Of a DNA stretch of 64,000 bases, positions 19,859 to 25,198 are shown one piece after another. The notes beneath the pieces are model-generated. The model was not told the DNA's origin and made no database searches. It saw only the letters and a program-made list of their open reading frames with translations. The stretch's first letter is position 1. Every line of letters begins with the position of its first letter. Origin of the DNA: Rhizobacter sp. Its GTDB lineage: Bacteria; Pseudomonadota; Gammaproteobacteria; Burkholderiales; Burkholderiaceae_C. The position numbers and the translations under genes are program-made. The DNA is taken from the NCBI GenBank assembly GCA_019635355.1, contig JAHBZQ010000001.1, positions 4,216,001 through 4,280,000 on the forward strand, read 5' to 3'.

Positions 19859-19931
19859 TGGCTTGGAACGGGAGTCGAACCCGCGACAGACACATGGGAA
19901 ATGTGTTGCTCTACCACTGAGCTATCCAGTT
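19859..19931 (-). tRNA. tRNA-Gly(TCC)-like gene with degraded acceptor stem
   Basis: Hand folding gives a D-arm GCTC/GAGC, an anticodon arm ACACA-TTTCCCA-TGTGT with anticodon TCC, a T-arm with TTCGACT loop, and an encoded GCCA tail. Only four inner acceptor pairs form (TGGA/TCCA); the first three positions (AAC against AGC) do not pair. Bacterial tRNA-Gly normally has T73, here it is G. Its 5' end abuts the CCA of the upstream minihelix with one base shared. It is the last RNA element before slipin-rtcB. Confidence 0.7.
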
Positions 19932-19983
19932 GGCGGGCCACCCGGGGGTCGAACCCGGCGCAATGCGACCGATTCGGTGGCCC
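19931..19983 (-). ncRNA. 53-nt tRNA-like minihelix lacking an anticodon arm
   Basis: The minus-strand sequence folds as a perfect 7-bp acceptor stem (GGGCCAC/GTGGCCC), a tiny D-like arm (CGA-ATCGG-TCG), a perfect 5-bp T-arm (CCGGG/CCCGG) with a TTCGACC loop, and an encoded GCCA end. There is no anticodon arm. An acceptor/D/T-arm module without an anticodon resembles the tRNA-mimicking domain of bacterial Y RNA YrlA, but no Ro60 gene is in the window. It lies directly 5' of the tRNA-Gly-like gene. Confidence 0.65.
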
Positions 19984-20110
19984 CTATCAGCTGCGACCGG
20001 CGTGCGGCATATGCCACCACGACGGATTGCTCCGGCAGCGGCACACCGGCGGGGCGGGAGTGACTCCCGAGCCCCTGCCTGTGAGCGGTTCGCCGTTCGC
20101 AGCAGATTCT
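19984..20110 (-). other. Structured noncoding spacer upstream of the minihelix
   Basis: No protein frame is supported here. The minus strand can form a 9-bp stem CCGGTGTGC/GCACGCCGG (one G-T pair) enclosing GGCATATGCC, and a separate strong hairpin GGGAGT/ACTCCC inside GGGGC/GCCCC. The length and pairing suggest that the minihelix may be part of a longer structured RNA rather than an isolated element. Confidence 0.4.
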
Positions 20111-21130
20111 TTACGCGACGTGCAGTTCCGAACGCACGATGCGCTTGCCCACACGCTCGATGCGACGCCAGCCGCTGTTGTCGTTCAGCGTGATCCAGCG
20201 GCGCTCTTCGGCACGGTAGAACCAGTCCTTGTCCTGCTGGTAGTAGACCTGCGATGCGGCCGACTCCCAGATGTTCAAGATCTCGTTGCTGTGGGCGTGC
20301 GTCTCGTCGAAGTCGGTCGTCGCCTTCTGTCCCATCTCGCTGTAGTGAGCGTTCAGCTGCAAGAGCATCGCATTCACATCAGGCGGCATGCGCTCGGCCT
20401 TGAGGCCGATCTTCACCGCCTCGTCGAGCAGGATGGGGTAGCTGTGCGACGGGTACTTGCCATTCAGCGCGGTTGCGATCGCCTCGGCCTTGTCAGCGTC
20501 GGTGACGTGGTAGGCCAGCAGCTCGCGGCACAGCATGATCGACAGCGACTCCGCACGGTCCACCGCGCCGATCACCAGCGGGTGCACGTACTGGAACAGC
20601 GACTTGTAAGCGTTCTCGGGATGCTCGCCTTGCTGCTCGCGCCACAGGCGGATCACGCGCTGCAGCTCGTTGAGGCTCACGCTCACGCGGTCGTTGTCAC
20701 GGTCGACCGGCGAGAGCGGGTGGTTGAGCGAGGTGTCGACGGCGGTGAGGTAGGCGGTCGGGCCCATCTGGATGCCGTCGGCGCCGAGCGCCACCATCGT
20801 GGCGGCCGAGGCGCACTCCAGCGGCACGAGCGCCACCAGGCGATCGCAGTGCTGGCGCAGCAGGTTCACGATGCGCAGCGAAGTCTGGCCGCTGCCGCCG
20901 TCCGACTTGAGGAAGAGGTACAGCACCGGGTGGCGGCCGAGCTTCGCGAGCACGTGGTGCAGCGCGATCACGTCGTTGCTGCACACCGAGCCGCGCGGGC
21001 CGTTCCAGTAGGTGACTAGCGGCCCGCCCAGGCGGTCGGCCAGCTTCGCGATCAGGGCCTGCGTCTTGCCGAAGAGCACAGGCGGCTGCTTGACCTTGAG
21101 GTCGAGCGCTGGGAGTTGTTCGTTCTTCAT
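20111..21130 (-). CDS. SDH/SppA-like Clp-fold serine protease
   Basis: The 339-residue protein is of the serine dehydrogenase proteinase (SDH, ClpP/crotonase fold) family. The glycine-rich segment SDGGSGQTSLRIV (76-88) forms the oxyanion region, and S108 in LECASAATMVALGAD is the likely nucleophile. No signal peptide or transmembrane helix is evident, so it is probably cytoplasmic. Members with this fold cleave or unfold substrates or act as inactive scaffolds. It sits between an HNH nuclease gene and the tRNA-like RNAs on the same strand, so it is a component of that locus; its substrate is unknown. Confidence 0.88.
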   Translation of the reverse strand: MKNEQLPALDLKVKQPPVLFGKTQALIAKLADRLGGPLVTYWNGPRGSVCSNDVIALHHVLAKLGRHPVLYLFLKSDGGSGQTSLRIVNLLRQHCDRLVALVPLECASAATMVALGADGIQMGPTAYLTAVDTSLNHPLSPVDRDNDRVSVSLNELQRVIRLWREQQGEHPENAYKSLFQYVHPLVIGAVDRAESLSIMLCRELLAYHVTDADKAEAIATALNGKYPSHSYPILLDEAVKIGLKAERMPPDVNAMLLQLNAHYSEMGQKATTDFDETHAHSNEILNIWESAASQVYYQQDKDWFYRAEERRWITLNDNSGWRRIERVGKRIVRSELHVA

Positions 21131-21192
21131 GAGGCGTCTTTCGTTTGAATGAGAGGAGGCGGGATCGCCCCCCGCACACTCAAGCGTGATTC

Positions 21193-21771
21193 TCATGAGT
21201 GCAGGCGCGACCCCTTGGGCAGGCGTGCGGCCAGCCACTCGTGCACGTCGGCACGGATGCGGCGGCCTTCGAGCAAAAAGTTCTCGAAGCGGCTGGGCAC
21301 GTAAGGCAGGTACAGCAAAGGCATGCCGGCTTCCTCCGGCGTGCGGTCGGCCTTGCGGCCATTGCAGTGGGCGCAGGCGGTGACGAGGTTCATCCAGCTC
21401 CAGGGGCCGCCACGCGACTCGGGCTGGATGTGTTCGCACTGCAGGTCGCGGTCACCGAACACCTGCCCGCAGTAGGCGCAGGTGTGGCGGTCGCGGCGAA
21501 AGAGCTTCAGCTTGGTGATCGCCGGCACGATGTCGTGCAAGTTGATCTTCGAAGCGCCACGCAAAGCGACGATCGGGTGGATCTCGATCAAGGACTGGCG
21601 GCTGCGGGCGACGTTGAAGCCGCCGCGCAAGGTGGCGAGCGGGCCATCGCCGTCGACCCACGCGACCGAGCCCGTGGCCACGTGCAAAGCGGCCTGTTCG
21701 AGCGAGATCCACGCCTGGGGCGTGCCCTGGAGGTCGAGTTGCAGCACGTGTTGGTGATGGTCTTGATGCAC
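21193..21771 (-). CDS. HNH endonuclease-like protein
   Basis: The 192-residue protein starts at a GTG with a GGAGG site five bases upstream. The C-terminal half is a zinc-bound HNH domain: C98/C101 (CAYCG), the catalytic stretch CEHIQPESRGG (112-122), N128 in WMNLVTACAHCNGRKADR and C133/C136. The N-terminal 90 residues (WISLEQAALHVATGSVAWVDGD) resemble the recognition part of HNH proteins such as the McrA-like/IscB-unrelated group, which I cannot assign further. It lies about 40 bases after a tRNA-Ser-like gene within the RNA-repair locus. Confidence 0.88.
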   Translation of the reverse strand: MHQDHHQHVLQLDLQGTPQAWISLEQAALHVATGSVAWVDGDGPLATLRGGFNVARSRQSLIEIHPIVALRGASKINLHDIVPAITKLKLFRRDRHTCAYCGQVFGDRDLQCEHIQPESRGGPWSWMNLVTACAHCNGRKADRTPEEAGMPLLYLPYVPSRFENFLLEGRRIRADVHEWLAARLPKGSRLHS

Positions 21772-21810
21772 GGGGGCCTCCTTTACGCGGCCGAAGTTGG
21801 GTAGATGTGT

Positions 21811-21901
21811 TGGCGGAGAGCGGGCGGATCGAACGCCCGCGGCGATGCGATCGCCGACCTCGGCTTAGCAAGCCGGTCCCTTGCCGCTCGGGCAGCTCTC
21901 C
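21811..21901 (-). tRNA. tRNA-Ser(GCT)-like gene
   Basis: It has a perfect acceptor stem GGAGAGC/GCTCTCC, a class II D-arm, anticodon loop TTGCTAA (anticodon GCT), and a long variable arm with a GGCGAT/ATCGCC hairpin. The T-arm is GGGCG/CGCCC with a TTCGATC loop, followed by G73 and an encoded CCA. One mismatch sits at the top of the anticodon stem. It looks foldable and chargeable. Its 5' part overlaps the end of the repaired reading frame of the SEC-C pseudogene. Confidence 0.85.
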
Positions 21902-21934
21902 ATGTGCGGCGTCAACGCTGGTAGTGATGGCGGT

Positions 21935-22154
21935 TCACGCCGTCGAAAGCAGCCGCTGCGCATGCAGCAGTGCTTGAAACAACCTCCCGGACCTGCAAGG
22001 GCAGGGGTCGTTGCGACCGAGTTTCTCGATCAGCTCCTTCTGCCCGCGCACGATGCGGTCGCCACGCTTGACGCCGGTCTCAGAGGGGAAGCCCTTGCGG
22101 CGCTTGCGCGTGACCTCGAAAGCAGGCGTGCTGGTCGTCGTCGAATGGTTTCAT
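21935..22154 (-). pseudogene. SEC-C zinc-motif protein gene, two frameshifts
   Basis: It starts at ATG 22154 with a good AGGAGA site. The beginning reads [11 protein letters not shown]. Two extra Ts, each turning TTC into TTTC (22118-22120 and 21977-21979), break the frame. Removing both gives a continuous protein with [32 protein letters not shown] and FKHCCMRSG, a SEC-C motif as at the SecA C-terminus. The usual Gly after CPC is Arg here. It is either a recent pseudogene or contains sequencing errors; both indels are in T runs. Confidence 0.75.
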
Positions 22155-22172
22155 GGTGTTCTCCTGTGAAAG

Positions 22173-22257
22173 TGGTCCCCTCGGTCCGAGTCGAACGGAC
22201 ATGCCTTGCGGCCCCGGCTTCTGAGACCGGTGCGTTTGCCTGTTTCGCCACGAGGGG
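22173..22257 (-). tRNA. tRNA-Leu(CAG)-like gene
   Basis: It has a perfect acceptor CCCCTCG/CGAGGGG, a class II D-arm, and an anticodon stem CCGGT/GCCGG with loop CTCAGAA (anticodon CAG). A short variable arm is followed by a T-arm GTCCG/CGGAC with a TTCGACT loop, A73 and an encoded CCA. A73 fits leucine identity, but a C1-G72 first pair is not the usual bacterial tRNA-Leu end. It is located between the SEC-C pseudogene and the tRNA-His-like gene. Confidence 0.85.
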
Positions 22258-22290
22258 TTGGGTTGAAGAAAAGAATCACATGCGCTGAGG

Positions 22291-22362
22291 GGTGACCGGT
22301 CGGACTCGAACCGACACCAGCGGCACCACAAACCGCGGCTCTACCCTTGAGCTACGGCCACC
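22291..22362 (-). tRNA. tRNA-His(GTG)-like gene in an extended acceptor helix
   Basis: The fold gives G-1, acceptor GTGGCCG/CGGTCAC, a D-arm GCTC/GAGC, and an anticodon stem GCGGT/GCCGC with loop TTGTGGT (anticodon GTG). The T-arm is GTCGG/CCGAC with a TTCGAGT loop. C73 opposite G-1 matches histidine identity, but CCA is replaced by CCT. The flanks continue to pair: 22282-22298 with 22355-22371 make a 17-bp helix, so the acceptor stem is extended beyond the mature ends. Confidence 0.82.
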
Positions 22363-22380
22363 CCTCAGCGCACGCGCATT

Positions 22381-23529
22381 TCACGGCAGGGCAATGCCGC
22401 GTGCCTTCGCCCAGCGCTCGATTACCTGTCGCTCGGCCGCTTGCGCCAGCCGGTTGGCAAACCCGCGCACTTGCACCGCCCGGTGTTGCGGATCGAGTTC
22501 GATGGTCAGCAGCCGATCGATCTGATGCTTCGTGCATCGCCGCAGCGACCAGATCGAGGCGCGACCGGAGATGCACTTGCTGGCGTAGGTCGACACGCAG
22601 TGGCGCATCGCGCGGCTTTCCATCACCAGGTCTTCGGCCTGTTTCAACTGCCGGATCACGTAGCGCTCGCCCTTCGTCTTGGCCTCCCTGGACGAGGGCG
22701 CCCACTCCCAATCGGCGAGCGGTGAGCCTGACCAGACTGCATTGGCCGTGCACGCGTTAGCAGCGCGCCCGTGGGCACGGCGCTGCATGGCTTCGATGCG
22801 CTCGATGGCCGCGATGTCGTGGTGCCACTCGTGCATGCGACGGGTTAGCGCGTGCAAGGTGCGGCCCTCGAGGCTGTAGTGCGAGTCACGGCGCCGGCAT
22901 TCGGCCAGGTAGTCACACAGGTCGTCGATCGTTTCCACCGGCACCGGGTTGGCGCAGAAGAACCGTGCCACCCCGCGCCAGAACTCGATCTCGCCGCGCG
23001 GCGTGCGAGCGATCTTCGAGCGTGCGATGCGCAAGGCCACGGCGGGATCGTCGGTGTAGGAGCGCGCGATGGCTTCCCAGAAAGCTTCATCGAAGCCCAG
23101 GCCCGCCGACGAGTGGAGAAACTGGTGCACTTCCTTGCGCGTCAGCCAGGTGCTGGCGCCCGCCTTGTAGAGTGAGCCACCGCGCGCCGCCGTGACGTAC
23201 CACTGCCGGCGCAGCCGAACCTCCTCGACACTGAGCCCCGTGTCGTCGATCCAGATGCGCTCGAGCGTCTCGGGCACGGGATACAGCGCAAAGAGGTGCC
23301 GCGCCGCAGCCAGGCGCAGGCGGGCGGCGTCGCGCGTCTTCATCTGCGGATGCCAGGTCTGGTGGTCGCGCACCACCTCGCCAGAGAAGCCGCGCTCGGC
23401 TTCATTGAGCGCCTTTCCGAAGTCCGGCGTGGGGCGTGGGCGGCGCATCACGCGGCGAAGCGCGGCATCGCAGAGTTCTAGTCGTTCGCGCTCGGCGTCC
23501 TGCCTGCGCTGGATCATCGAGCGTTTCAT
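22381..23529 (-). CDS. PcfJ-domain protein
   Basis: The 382-residue protein's C-terminal part matches the PcfJ-like domain: MESRAMRHCVSTYASKCISG (around residue 310), then LLTIELDPQHRAVQVRGFANR and the ending RQVIERWAKARG. The N-terminal 250 residues are helical and arginine-rich, with no domain I know. PcfJ was named from a conjugative plasmid but is widespread with unknown biochemistry. It is flanked on both sides by tRNA-like genes on the same strand. No good Shine-Dalgarno precedes the start; a second ATG lies three codons in. Confidence 0.85.
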   Translation of the reverse strand: MKRSMIQRRQDAERERLELCDAALRRVMRRPRPTPDFGKALNEAERGFSGEVVRDHQTWHPQMKTRDAARLRLAAARHLFALYPVPETLERIWIDDTGLSVEEVRLRRQWYVTAARGGSLYKAGASTWLTRKEVHQFLHSSAGLGFDEAFWEAIARSYTDDPAVALRIARSKIARTPRGEIEFWRGVARFFCANPVPVETIDDLCDYLAECRRRDSHYSLEGRTLHALTRRMHEWHHDIAAIERIEAMQRRAHGRAANACTANAVWSGSPLADWEWAPSSREAKTKGERYVIRQLKQAEDLVMESRAMRHCVSTYASKCISGRASIWSLRRCTKHQIDRLLTIELDPQHRAVQVRGFANRLAQAAERQVIERWAKARGIALP

Positions 23530-23564
23530 GATGAGTAGAGTGGGTTGTTGAAAGAGAAGGTGAA

Positions 23565-23640
23565 TGGTCTCGGTGGCAGGTTTCGAACCTGCGGCCTCAT
23601 GCTCCCAAAGCACGCGCGCTACCAGCTGCGCCACACCGAG
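23565..23640 (-). tRNA. tRNA-Pro(TGG)-like gene
   Basis: It has a perfect acceptor CTCGGTG/CACCGAG with the C1-G72 pair typical of bacterial tRNA-Pro, a D-arm GCGC/GCGC, anticodon loop TTTGGGA (anticodon TGG), and a T-arm GCAGG/CCTGC with a TTCGAAA loop. A73 and CCA are encoded. It is the closest of the set to an ordinary tRNA. Confidence 0.88.
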
Positions 23641-23648
23641 AGAGAAAC

Positions 23649-23723
23649 TGGTACCCGCGGGTGGGAACGATCCACCGGCCTCCGCCTTATCAAGACGGCG
23701 CTCTGCCACTGAGCTACGCGAGA
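23649..23723 (-). tRNA. tRNA-Ile(GAT)-like gene with inverted T-loop pair
   Basis: The acceptor TCTCGCG/CGCGGGT pairs except for T1 against T72. The D-arm is GCTC/GAGC, the anticodon loop TTGATAA (anticodon GAT), and A73 and CCA are encoded. The T-stem GGTGG/CCACC is perfect, but its loop is ATCGTTC: position 54 is A and position 58 is T, the reverse of the near-universal T54-A58 pair. This argues for a diverged or specialised tRNA. Confidence 0.8.
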
Positions 23724-23729
23724 ACTGTC

Positions 23730-23815
23730 TGGACTCGACGACCCGATTCGAACGGGTGCGGGCTGTTGCCGTCTGCTTTGCAGGCAGATGCCTTCGACCA
23801 CTTGGCTACGTCGAG
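23730..23815 (-). tRNA. Class II tRNA-like gene with Cys(GCA) anticodon
   Basis: It has a perfect acceptor CTCGACG/CGTCGAG, a D-arm of Ser/Leu type, an anticodon stem TCTGC/GCAGA with loop CTGCAAA (anticodon GCA), a long variable region, and a T-arm ACCCG/CGGGT with a TTCGAAT loop. T73 and CCA are encoded. GCA plus T73 are cysteine identity elements, yet normal tRNA-Cys is class I with a short variable loop, so the architecture is chimeric. Confidence 0.82.
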
Positions 23816-23822
23816 ACAGAAA

Positions 23823-23899
23823 TGGCACCTCGTGCACGATTCGAACGTGCGACCTCCTGCTTCGTAGGCAGGCGCTCTCATCCACTGAGCTAACGAGGT
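23823..23899 (-). tRNA. tRNA-Arg(ACG)-like gene
   Basis: It has a perfect acceptor ACCTCGT/ACGAGGT, a D-arm GCTC/GAGC, anticodon stem CCTGC/GCAGG with loop CTACGAA (anticodon ACG), and T-arm GCACG/CGTGC with a TTCGAAT loop. G73 and CCA are encoded. The acceptor stem does not resemble housekeeping tRNA-Arg(ACG), which in related bacteria usually begins with G. Confidence 0.86.
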
Positions 23900-23921
23900 A
23901 TGTAAATGGATATAGACAAAC

Positions 23922-23996
23922 TGGCGCCTCGTGCGGGACTCGAACCCGCGGCTTCCGGCTAGACAGGCCGGCACTCTGCCACTGAGTTAACGAAGC
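23922..23996 (-). tRNA. tRNA-Asp(GTC)-like gene
   Basis: It has an acceptor GCTTCGT/ACGAGGC with one G-T pair, a D-arm ACTC/GAGT, anticodon stem CCGGC/GCCGG with loop CTGTCTA (anticodon GTC), and T-arm GCGGG/CCCGC with a TTCGAGT loop. G73 and CCA are encoded. It is the first tRNA-like element of the array after the leader. Its 3' half resembles the neighbouring Arg-like gene, suggesting local duplication. Confidence 0.86.
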
Positions 23997-24124
23997 AATT
24001 CCATCCGGTCACGGGTTCCGGCGCCGCCCAATCGTTGCGGCCGATTTCCACCTGCGAAGCGTGAGCTCCACGCAGGCTCTTGTTCAAGATCCCACTTCGG
24101 CTGTGTCCACACGCGAGCGCCTCG

Positions 24125-24334
24125 TCAGGCGTCGGTGTCTCGCTGCACAGGGCTTGGCACGTCGACCTGGGTCCAGGGGTCGCGTACTGCCATGCACATC
24201 CCGAGCCGCCCACACCAGGTTTGCGAGCTGCGGAGTGCATGGGCACAGCCGAAGTGAGGCGGTCGGCGGCCCTCGTCGAGGGCTCGCCTTCCGCACTTCT
24301 TGCAGGCATGCAGTGCCGGCCAGTACCGGCGCAT
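24125..24334 (-). CDS. Possible small Cys-rich protein after boxA
   Basis: A 69-codon frame starts at an ATG ten bases after boxA with a close GCAGGA site. The product MRRYWPALHACKKCG continues with four more Cys residues (FGCAH, TWCGRLGMC), suggesting a small metal-binding protein. Third-position GC is high, consistent with coding, but I recognise no family. It could instead be untranslated leader of the tRNA array. Confidence 0.4.
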   Translation of the reverse strand: MRRYWPALHACKKCGRRALDEGRRPPHFGCAHALRSSQTWCGRLGMCMAVRDPWTQVDVPSPVQRDTDA

Positions 24335-24343
24335 GTCCTGCGG

Positions 24344-24361
24344 CAAATTGTTAAAGAGCTG
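24344..24361 (-). promoter_or_regulatory. rRNA-type boxA antitermination site
   Basis: The minus strand reads GCTCTTTAACAATTTG, which contains the boxA core of rRNA operon leaders. BoxA recruits NusB/NusE to make transcription resistant to Rho over untranslated structured RNA. It lies about 350 bases upstream of the tRNA-Asp-like gene, with no rRNA gene in the window, implying that the tRNA-like array is transcribed like an rRNA operon. Confidence 0.75.
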
Positions 24362-24410
24362 CGACTCCGAAGAGCCGCGACCTTCGCGCCGATGCACGAG
24401 GTCAGGTCCA

Positions 24411-24448
24411 GCAAAGCAAAAGGCCCGGTTCCTGTTGGAAACCGGGCC
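24411..24448 (-). terminator. Intrinsic terminator upstream of boxA
   Basis: On the minus strand, GGCCCGGTT and AACCGGGCC form a strong hairpin with a short inner extension, followed by TTTTGCTTTG. It lies between the upstream promoter region and boxA. It either ends a small upstream transcript or acts as an attenuator for the tRNA-like array. Confidence 0.8.
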
Positions 24449-24478
24449 TCTGGGGTACAGAGCTAGAAGGGCGTGCGC

Positions 24479-24637
24479 CTAGGCGCTTCCCTTTCCCGGT
24501 GTCGATGTGGGCTCGCTGCGATCAAGCTGCGAATAACCCAGCGACTGCATGTCAATGCCGAATGCACAAGCGAACGCATGCAGGCCGCGCAGTGCGCTTC
24601 CTTGCGTGTTGCCGTCGATGTGCTTGCGGGTTGTCAC
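24479..24637 (-). CDS. Possible 52-residue ORF before the terminator
   Basis: A GTG-started frame has an AAGG site about seven bases upstream and encodes VTTRKHIDGNTQGSALRG, followed by a tail of about 34 residues. It ends about 30 bases before an intrinsic terminator on the same strand, the position expected for a small gene or leader peptide. I recognise no family and coding status is uncertain. Confidence 0.25.
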   Translation of the reverse strand: MTTRKHIDGNTQGSALRGLHAFACAFGIDMQSLGYSQLDRSEPTSTPGKGSA

Positions 24638-24685
24638 GATGCAGCCTTGATTGAAAACGGATGCTCTTGCGAGCGAGGAAGCGGA

Positions 24686-24728
24686 CTGTAAAGACTCTTT
24701 ACCCAACTGGTCAACCCCCTGCGACAAT
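24686..24728. promoter_or_regulatory. Divergent promoter region with palindrome
   Basis: A perfect palindrome GTAAAG-ACT-CTTTAC lies at 24688-24702. On the minus strand a TTGACC -35 (24714-24709) is followed after 16 bases by TTTACA inside the palindrome. On the plus strand TTTACC (24699-24704) is followed after 18 bases by GACAAT (24723-24728). One operator could control both the minus-strand RNA locus and the plus-strand helix-turn-helix gene at 24780. The promoter assignments are by eye. Confidence 0.45.
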
Positions 24729-24779
24729 GTTGTTCGACATCGTTGCAACCAAACACAACGTCAGCACACACCAGACCTC

Positions 24780-25151
24780 GTGGCGAACATCACCCTCACG
24801 CGCCGGCACAACGTGCTGGCCCTTTTCCAAGAGCATGCCGAGCAGGCCGTGGCCGCCGGCGCACCCCCCAAGGGCCTGGAGCAGGCCTTCGCCGCCAAGC
24901 TGCAGATCTCGCCCAGCATGTGGAGCCAGATCAAGTCGTCGCGCCCGATCGGCGACAAGCTCGCGCGGCAGATCGAGGTGATGTGCGGCCGGCACGTGAA
25001 CTGGCTCGACGAGCCGCGCAAGAGCGCGGCGCCCACGCCGGCGGAGAGTGCCTTCCTCGAACTCGCGCTCACGGCTTGGCGCAGCAACAACGTGGCGGGC
25101 CGCAAGGCACTCACGGTGCAGATGAAGGCGATCGTCGAGCGCGGCAGTTGA
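24780..25151 (+). CDS. Cro/XRE-like helix-turn-helix protein
   Basis: The 123-residue protein starts at GTG. The segment KGLEQAFAAKLQISPSMWSQ continues into IKSSRPIGDKLARQIEV and ends MCGRHVNWLDE, which is a helix-turn-helix layout shared with small XRE-like regulators common in betaproteobacteria. The C-terminal 40 residues form a helix of unknown role. It is divergent from the tRNA-rich locus across a gap with a perfect palindrome, so it is the obvious candidate regulator of that locus. That link is inference. Confidence 0.75.
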   Translation: MANITLTRRHNVLALFQEHAEQAVAAGAPPKGLEQAFAAKLQISPSMWSQIKSSRPIGDKLARQIEVMCGRHVNWLDEPRKSAAPTPAESAFLELALTAWRSNNVAGRKALTVQMKAIVERGS

Positions 25152-25198
25152 CGCGGGGGTTGACGGCGCATCGGCGATGCATAAGATGCGCGCCTCTC

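Noticed and set aside
19931..20110. Calling the minihelix region a Y RNA (YrlA)
   Set aside because: The tRNA-like module is similar in layout, but there is no Ro60/TROVE gene in the window and I cannot identify the Ro-binding stem, so the name is not justified.
19859..24000. Prophage tRNA cluster
   Set aside because: Phages carry tRNA arrays, but there is no integrase, terminase, capsid, lysis or replication gene, and the associated proteins end in host-type slipin-rtcB.
24411..24448. Terminator serving a plus-strand gene
   Set aside because: The T-tract is present only on the minus strand; on the plus strand the hairpin is followed by CTGGGG.
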